Positions 5,507 to 10,542 of a DNA stretch of 10,542 bases are shown in pieces. A program made the translations under genes and the position numbers. Positions within the stretch are counted from its first letter, which is position 1; the number at the start of each line of letters is the position of its first letter. Origin of the DNA: an uncultured Prevotella sp. (GTDB lineage Bacteria; Bacteroidota; Bacteroidia; Bacteroidales; Bacteroidaceae); the NCBI GenBank assembly GCA_902497035.1, contig CABVDL010000091.1, positions 1 through 10,542 of the forward strand, written 5' to 3'. Below the pieces are notes generated by a model that saw only the letters and a program-made list of their open reading frames with translations, did no database searches and was not told the DNA's origin.

Positions 5507-7117
5507 TTAATGATTGGGGTTCTTGTCCCACCAGAGCTTTGTGCCGCCGTTGTCGGCGCCGCCAAGCAACTTCACGCCACCCTTGACGGCCTCGGCATTG
5601 GTGTCGTAGAGCGTGGAGGGATAGGGCATACGGCGTATGCCGAGGTTGGTGTTGATGGTGCCGCCGCTCATGTTGCGCACCACGGGCAGCACCTTTGGAT
5701 AGCCGGTGCGGCGGTACTCGGCCCAGGCCTCGGGGCTGATGGGCCAGTTGGCAATCCACTTCTGCGTGATGATGCGCTCGAGGTTGGTCTCGAAACCGGC
5801 GTTGTCGTCCCACTTCACGGTGATGGTGCTGGGCTGGGCGAAGCTGTTGTTGTTGCCGGTATTGTCGGTGTAGGCGGCAGGCTGGTCGGTGTCGTCGTTG
5901 AGATAGGCCTCGGCACCGTCGGCGCCGCTCTCGGTGAAGGCCACCTTCACGCCGCTCTCATAGAAGCTCTTGGCCGTTCCGCCCATGTTCCAGCCGCGGA
6001 GGGCAGCCTCAGCACGGAGGAAATAGCTCTCTGAAGCCTTCATGATGTAGATGGGCGAGATGGCGGTGAGGTTGAGGTTGGAAATCTTCGAGCCGCGGTA
6101 GGCGTCCTTGTCTTTGTTGACGTCGGCACCCTGGCGCACGCCGTGGTAGCCGCCGTCGGCAGCCTCCTTGAAATACTTGCTCAGACGGGGGTCCTTGAGA
6201 CCATTGAGATAGGAGTCCATGGTGGCGCTCATGCGCTCCTCACCCCAGGAGTAGGCCTGCTCATAGAGCGGGTTCATCAGCGAGATGGCCGTGCTGACAA
6301 TCTTGGCGTCGTCGCCGGCATCCTCAAGGAAGCCCACGGCAGAGGCGGCCGACTTCTCGGCTTCCTGCTTGGCCAGGGCCGGGTCGGCATAGACCACGCG
6401 CAGGGCCAGACGCAGGCGCAGCGTGTTGGCGAGCTTGGTCCACTTCATGGCGTCGCCCTCATAGACATAGTCGTATTTCGACATAATCTTGGCACCCGAC
6501 TGGGCATACGGGGTCAGCATGTCGATGGCACTGTCGAGCTCTTCGAAGAAACGCTTGTAGATGGTTTCCTGCGAGTCGAACTTGGCATTGACGTTGCCCT
6601 GCTTGAAAGTGGTGTAGGGAATGGGGCCATAGTAGTCGGTCACGCGGTGCATGGCCAGCACCTTGACCACGTCGCCCAAGGCCTTCACCTGCGGCTGGTT
6701 CATCTCCGTGGCGTTCTTTGCCAGGTTCTGCCAAGCCGGCATAATCTGGGTGAAGCACTGCTTGTACATGGAGTTGCCCCACTCCTGGGAGAAGGAGTAG
6801 CAGCCGTTGTGCACGCTGCTCTTCCAAGTGCCGGTAGCGCCGATGTAGCCGGAATACCAGTCGGCATTAAGTCCCTGGAAGTGCTGGTATGAGCCGGTCG
6901 AGCCGTAGCTGTCGTCCTGTACGCCGCCCGCCGTGAACGGAATCATGCGCACAATCATTTGAGAGAAGAAAGAGCCAGTCTTCAGGCCGTCCTTCTCTAA
7001 CATCTCCTCAGTAGCCTCGTGAGGATTGGTGTTGATGTCCTCGAAGTTGTCCGTGCAGGCTGTGGCAGCCGTCAGCGTGAGCGCACCGAGGAACGTATAT
7101 TTGATGATTGATTTCAT
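5507..7117 (-). CDS. SusD/RagB-family outer-membrane lipoprotein (SusD-like_2 type)
   Basis: This 536-aa surface lipoprotein acts as the glycan-binding lid over the SusC channel. The signal peptide ends at ATAC (C21), followed by TDNFEDIN and NPHEATEE, the usual SusD N-terminal pattern. Family marks include the helical TPR-like region with RVTDYYGPIPYTTF, FFEELDSAIDMLTPYAQ, WTKLANTLRLRLALRV, FLRAEAALRGW and, near the end, IITQKWIANWPISPEAWAEYRRTGYP. The overall pattern fits the SusD-like_2 (PF12771) branch better than the classic maltose SusD branch. It starts 15 nt after susC, the standard obligate pairing. The ligand cannot be read from the sequence; the GH18 gene next door suggests an N-glycan or its released oligosaccharide. 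The length is normal and nothing appears broken. Confidence 0.95.
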   Translation of the reverse strand: MKSIIKYTFLGALTLTAATACTDNFEDINTNPHEATEEMLEKDGLKTGSFFSQMIVRMIPFTAGGVQDDSYGSTGSYQHFQGLNADWYSGYIGATGTWKSSVHNGCYSFSQEWGNSMYKQCFTQIMPAWQNLAKNATEMNQPQVKALGDVVKVLAMHRVTDYYGPIPYTTFKQGNVNAKFDSQETIYKRFFEELDSAIDMLTPYAQSGAKIMSKYDYVYEGDAMKWTKLANTLRLRLALRVVYADPALAKQEAEKSAASAVGFLEDAGDDAKIVSTAISLMNPLYEQAYSWGEERMSATMDSYLNGLKDPRLSKYFKEAADGGYHGVRQGADVNKDKDAYRGSKISNLNLTAISPIYIMKASESYFLRAEAALRGWNMGGTAKSFYESGVKVAFTESGADGAEAYLNDDTDQPAAYTDNTGNNNSFAQPSTITVKWDDNAGFETNLERIITQKWIANWPISPEAWAEYRRTGYPKVLPVVRNMSGGTINTNLGIRRMPYPSTLYDTNAEAVKGGVKLLGGADNGGTKLWWDKNPNH

Positions 7118-7132
7118 AATGGTGTTGGTAAT

Positions 7133-10100
7133 TTAGAACTTAACTTTTACGGAGAAGCCCATCGTGCGCAGGCTTGGCTGCATGAAGTAGTCGATGCCCT
7201 GGTTGTAGGTGCCGGTGCTGGCGGTCATCTCAGGGTCGAACGGTGCCTTGTTGTAGATCATCCACAGGTTGTGGGCCACGAAGCTCACGTTGAAGCCGTG
7301 GATCCACGGCACCCACCTGCTGACCGGCACGTCGTAGCCGAAGCTCAGCTCCTGCAGGCGCAGGTTGGTGGCGCTATATACATACTGCGAGGCAATGGTC
7401 GAGGTGGAGCTTGCCACGGTGGTGTAGTAGCTCTGCGGGTCGATCTTGAAGCCCTGCAGCACGACGCCTCCGTTGTCGCGCGCATCGGCCGAGGCCTGCG
7501 ATGTGCCGTAGGCGTCCATGAGGCTCTGGGTGAGCGAGATTACGCGGCCACCGTTGCGGTAGGTGAACAGGAAGCCGAGATGGAAGCCCTTGTAGCCGAA
7601 GGAGTTGCCCCAGGAGAGGTTGTAGTTGGGCAGCGTGGTGCCGGCATACTTGTATTCGTTGGCCGTAGGCACTACGTTGTAGTTCTGCGTGTCGATGTAG
7701 TAGCCTCCGTGCTCGTCGGTCTTCAGCGTGCGCACGTAGAGGTCGCCGAGCGTTCCGCCCTCCGTGATGGTCTGGCGAATGCCGTTGAAGCCGCCGAGGT
7801 CCATCTGTCCGAGGCTGTAGGTCTCGCCGCTCTCCGGGTCCTTATAGTCGGTGATGAGCTTCTTCACCTTGTTGCGGTTGAGGGTCCAGGTCAAATAGGT
7901 CTCCCAATCGACGGGGCCGAGGGGCTGGTTGAAGCGCGCGGTCAGCTCAACGCCCTTGTTGTCGACGCGTCCGCCGTTGACCCACATGTTGGTGTAGCCT
8001 GAGGTCTCGGGCAGCTTGATGTTGAAGAACTGGTTGTAGGTGCGCGAGTGGTAGAGCGTGGCGTTGACGCGCAGCTTGTTGCGGAAGAACACGAGGTCGA
8101 TACCTGCCTCCCACGACTTGGTGCGCTCGGCGGTAAGGTCGGCGTTCTTCTTAAAGGTCGACGTCGAGGGTCCTGCGTTGGTCACGGGATAGGTGGTCAT
8201 GGTCAGGAACGGGTCGGTCGGGTCGTTACCCACCTCAGAGTAGCTGATGCGGGTCTTGAAGTAGTTGAGATAGTTGTCGCTCTTGATTTGCGGGAATATC
8301 TCTGTCCAAATGCCAGAGAGACCTGCGCTCCAGTAGAAGAAGCTCTTCTGCGCGCCGGCGAGCTTCGACGACCAGTCGTTGCGCGCGGTGACATCGAGGT
8401 AAGCCATCGAGCGGTAGCCGAGCTGCGCGCTGCCATAGAGGCCCATCTTGCGCGTCTCATAGCCGCTCTGGTTGTGCTTGGTGTTGGGGTCGGTGGTCAG
8501 CACGTTGCTCACGGTGAAGAGGTTTGGCACCTTTGCCAGCGGGCCTTCCCAGCCGTCCTTGTCAAGGTTGCGCTGGTCGTAGCTCGTACCTATGGTAGCC
8601 GTGATGTTCCAGCGTTCCTGGTCGAAGTACTTGTTGATGTTGGCGAAAGCCTCAGCATAGTACTGGCGCGTGTTCAGATGGGTCAGACCATAGAAGCCGG
8701 TGTCGCTGTGGGCAAACTGGTTGATGGTGCTGGCGGCATATTTCTTCTCATAGCGGTCGTCGTTGCGGTCGTACTTCACACGGCCGGTGAGGCTTATCCA
8801 GGGTGCGATGTCATACTTCAGCGAGGCGGTGAAGATATGGCGCTCCTTGTGGTTTACAAACTTGTCGCGCTCGGTTGTCCAGTAGGGGTTCTGCATGCTC
8901 ATGCTCATGTCGCCCCACGGCCAGTACTGCACGGGGAAGTTGCGGTCGGCATCGTAGCGCTCAAAGTATTTCACGGCGTTGAAGTCGGCCCCTGGGGGGA
9001 AGAGATAGAGGGCATAGAGCGGGTTGAAATACTGGCCCTGCGAAATCATGTTCTGCTCCTTGACCGTGGAGAGCATATAGCTGAGGTCAAGGGTGAGCTT
9101 GTCGTTGAGGAACTTGCTGGTGTTGCGCACGCTCAGGTTGTAGCGGTCGTAGTCGTTGTTGTGGATGAGTCCCTGCGCGTTGTTGGAGCCCAACGAGAAA
9201 TAAGTCTGATTGTTCTTCGTGCCGGTAGAGAGGGCCACGGAGTTGGAGAAGTTGGTCGAGGTCTGGAAGAAGTCCTCGGGATTGTAGTCAGACGGCTCGG
9301 CGAGCTTGCTGCCCCAGCTGTCGAAGCTGCCTGCCGACGTCTGGCCGTAGGTGTTCTGGAACTTCGGCATGACGAACGGATGGGAGAACTGGAAGCTGCC
9401 GGTATAGGTGACGTCGAGGCGCCCCTCCTTGCCCTTCTTCGTGGTGACAAGAATGACACCGTTGCTGGCCTCACTACCGTAGAGGGCAGCAGCCGAGGGA
9501 CCGGAAAGCACCGAGATGGACTCGATGTCGTCGGGGTTGATGTTGGAAATGGCGTCACCCGTGGAGCCGGAGCCCTCATACATTGTAGTGGGCTGGTCGC
9601 CCTGCACGTCGGTCATTGGGATACCGTCGATCACGTAAAGCACGTTGTTGTTGCCGTTGATTGACTTCACACCGCGCATCACCACACGGGTGGCGCCGCC
9701 GATACCCGACGAGCTGGCGTTGATCTGCACGCCGGCCACCTTACCGTTGAGGGAGTTGACGAAGTTGGCGTCCCTGACCGTCGTCACGGCGTCGGCATTG
9801 AGCTGCTGCACATTGTACGACAGCGACTTGGCCTCTTTCTTGATGCCGAGGGCCGTGACCACCACCTCATTGAGCACCTTGTTGTCCTCCTCCATGGTAA
9901 CATTAAGCTCGGCACCGCTGGCCTTCACGCTCTTGTCGGCAAATCCAACATACGAAAGCAGCAGCGGCTCGCCCTCCTGGGCATCCATACGGAAATTGCC
10001 GTCAACATCGGTCACGCCGATATTGCCGCTGTTCTGGCCCTTCACGCTCACGCCAACCAGAGGCTCGCCCGAGGCATCGACCACGTGGCCGGTGACCTTG

Positions 10101-10474
10101 ATGGCCTTACCCTTGCGGCCCTGATGTGAAACGGGGGCGGTAGTGCGGCGGCCCTCCGACTGGCGCAGCACGATGTGGCGCTGGTTGATGTCATACGCCA
10201 TGCCCGTGCCTTCCAGCATCCGGTTGAGGACGTTGGCCAGACTTTGCTTCTGATTGGAGAAGGTGACTTTCTTCTGCAGGTTGATCTTACCCTGTTCGTA
10301 GTCAACCGACATCTTGGTCTGCTGCTCGATGGCCTTAATGGTCTGCTGCACAGTGACCTGACGGGCCGGAAGCTGGATGACCTGCTTCTGTCCGTAGGTT
10401 ACCGAAAGCGTCAACATCAAGGCGAAAGCAGTAGTCAAGCTTCTTTTGCCCAAAGGCAATTTGCTTTTCTTCAT
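7133..10474 (-). CDS. SusC/RagA-family TonB-dependent outer-membrane transporter with STN domain
   Basis: This 1113-aa TonB-dependent importer forms the outer-membrane channel with the downstream SusD. Order of parts: signal peptide about 1-28 (cleavage before Q29); STN domain about 36-104 (TVQQTIKAIEQQTKMSVDYE); carboxypeptidase-regulatory-like beta-sandwich about 126-194 (VTGHVVDASGEPLVGVSVKG, DVDGNFRM, LLLSYVGF); TonB-box-like LNEVVVTALG at 201-210; plug about 215-345 with VLYVIDGIP (278-286) and the SusC signature LYGSEASNGVILVTTKKG (331-348); then a 22-strand-type barrel ending in the aromatic GFSVKVKF. The STN domain is present only in a subset of SusC proteins and in known cases signals to a FecR-like anti-sigma factor. 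It is the first gene of the cluster with only 68 nt of upstream sequence in view, and its leader is A-rich without a Shine-Dalgarno. Confidence 0.97.
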   Translation of the reverse strand: MKKSKLPLGKRSLTTAFALMLTLSVTYGQKQVIQLPARQVTVQQTIKAIEQQTKMSVDYEQGKINLQKKVTFSNQKQSLANVLNRMLEGTGMAYDINQRHIVLRQSEGRRTTAPVSHQGRKGKAIKVTGHVVDASGEPLVGVSVKGQNSGNIGVTDVDGNFRMDAQEGEPLLLSYVGFADKSVKASGAELNVTMEEDNKVLNEVVVTALGIKKEAKSLSYNVQQLNADAVTTVRDANFVNSLNGKVAGVQINASSSGIGGATRVVMRGVKSINGNNNVLYVIDGIPMTDVQGDQPTTMYEGSGSTGDAISNINPDDIESISVLSGPSAAALYGSEASNGVILVTTKKGKEGRLDVTYTGSFQFSHPFVMPKFQNTYGQTSAGSFDSWGSKLAEPSDYNPEDFFQTSTNFSNSVALSTGTKNNQTYFSLGSNNAQGLIHNNDYDRYNLSVRNTSKFLNDKLTLDLSYMLSTVKEQNMISQGQYFNPLYALYLFPPGADFNAVKYFERYDADRNFPVQYWPWGDMSMSMQNPYWTTERDKFVNHKERHIFTASLKYDIAPWISLTGRVKYDRNDDRYEKKYAASTINQFAHSDTGFYGLTHLNTRQYYAEAFANINKYFDQERWNITATIGTSYDQRNLDKDGWEGPLAKVPNLFTVSNVLTTDPNTKHNQSGYETRKMGLYGSAQLGYRSMAYLDVTARNDWSSKLAGAQKSFFYWSAGLSGIWTEIFPQIKSDNYLNYFKTRISYSEVGNDPTDPFLTMTTYPVTNAGPSTSTFKKNADLTAERTKSWEAGIDLVFFRNKLRVNATLYHSRTYNQFFNIKLPETSGYTNMWVNGGRVDNKGVELTARFNQPLGPVDWETYLTWTLNRNKVKKLITDYKDPESGETYSLGQMDLGGFNGIRQTITEGGTLGDLYVRTLKTDEHGGYYIDTQNYNVVPTANEYKYAGTTLPNYNLSWGNSFGYKGFHLGFLFTYRNGGRVISLTQSLMDAYGTSQASADARDNGGVVLQGFKIDPQSYYTTVASSTSTIASQYVYSATNLRLQELSFGYDVPVSRWVPWIHGFNVSFVAHNLWMIYNKAPFDPEMTASTGTYNQGIDYFMQPSLRTMGFSVKVKF

Positions 10475-10510
10475 CTTGATAGTTTTTTATTGGTGTCCGC
10501 TAAATAGATA

Positions 10511-10536
10511 TAACGACTTATGGAATCCTTTTGGTT
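10511..10536 (-). promoter_or_regulatory. Candidate ECF-sigma-type promoter for the cluster (speculative)
   Basis: On the minus strand, AACC (10536-10533) is followed after 17 nt by CGTTA (10515-10511), about 36 nt before the susC ATG. An AAC-type -35 and CGT-type -10 at 16-17 nt spacing is the general layout of ECF sigma promoters. I do not find the Bacteroidota housekeeping pattern (TTTG near -33 with TAnnTTTG near -7) in the visible leader. The call rests on short words, so it is weak alone. The STN domain on SusC gives it independent support. Confidence 0.3.
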
Positions 10537-10542
10537 TAAAGA

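Noticed and set aside
5235..5813. A minus-strand frame bridging the end of susD and the start of the GH18 gene
   Set aside because: It is an out-of-frame reading through two well-supported genes, rich in Arg, His and Gln, with no domain. It does not indicate a frameshift, because both real genes are intact.
8048..9664. A long plus-strand open frame (538 codons) antisense to susC
   Set aside because: The translation is a low-complexity run rich in Val, Ala, Gly, Glu and Arg with no domain pattern. The opposite strand encodes an unmistakable SusC barrel. Long antisense frames are expected in GC-rich coding DNA.

Overview
The window holds one minus-strand gene cluster from a member of the Bacteroidales (Bacteroidota). 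It has the hallmarks of a polysaccharide utilization locus (PUL): an adjacent SusC/SusD outer-membrane pair, surface lipoproteins with DUF1735 (BT_3987 N-terminal-like) domains, and two glycoside hydrolases. Translation leaders are A-rich and mostly lack a Shine-Dalgarno site, which is typical of this phylum. The coding DNA is GC-rich (clearly above 50% by eye). This suits a high-GC Prevotellaceae or Alistipes-like organism, but the sequence alone does not fix the genus.

Layout in transcription order (right to left): a short leader with a possible ECF-type promoter (about 10511-10536); susC with an N-terminal STN domain (10474-7133); susD (7117-5507); a GH18 lipoprotein with an intact DxxDxDxE motif (5476-4466); a DUF1735-LamG lipoprotein (4447-3209); a double DUF1735-F5/8C lipoprotein (3196-1808); a 103-nt gap containing a striking 8-bp-periodic hairpin; and a GH29 alpha-L-fucosidase with a type I signal peptide (1704-235). 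The first five genes are separated by only 12-30 nt, so they are almost certainly one operon. The fucosidase is probably the distal gene of the same unit, possibly set apart by the hairpin. Positions 1-234 appear non-coding and hold several palindromes and a 34-bp direct repeat.

Functional model (inference): the surface GH18 enzyme, resembling endo-beta-N-acetylglucosaminidases, cuts the chitobiose core of N-glycans or a similar GlcNAc-containing target. The two DUF1735 lipoproteins and SusD hold the glycan at the cell surface, and SusC imports the released oligosaccharide using TonB energy. The periplasmic GH29 enzyme, which resembles the alpha-1,3/4 (GH29-B) subfamily, then removes Lewis-type or core alpha-1,3-linked fucose. 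No mannosidase, hexosaminidase, galactosidase, sialidase or regulator gene is present in the window. Further depolymerization and regulation must therefore be encoded outside it, and the STN domain on SusC predicts a FecI/FecR-like sigma/anti-sigma pair just beyond the right edge.

I see a recognisable, compact variant of a known type of system rather than a wholly new one. The parts most worth a second look are the periodic hairpin at 1749-1796, the repeat cluster at 16-202, the GH18 enzyme's unusual make-up, and the predicted ECF control.
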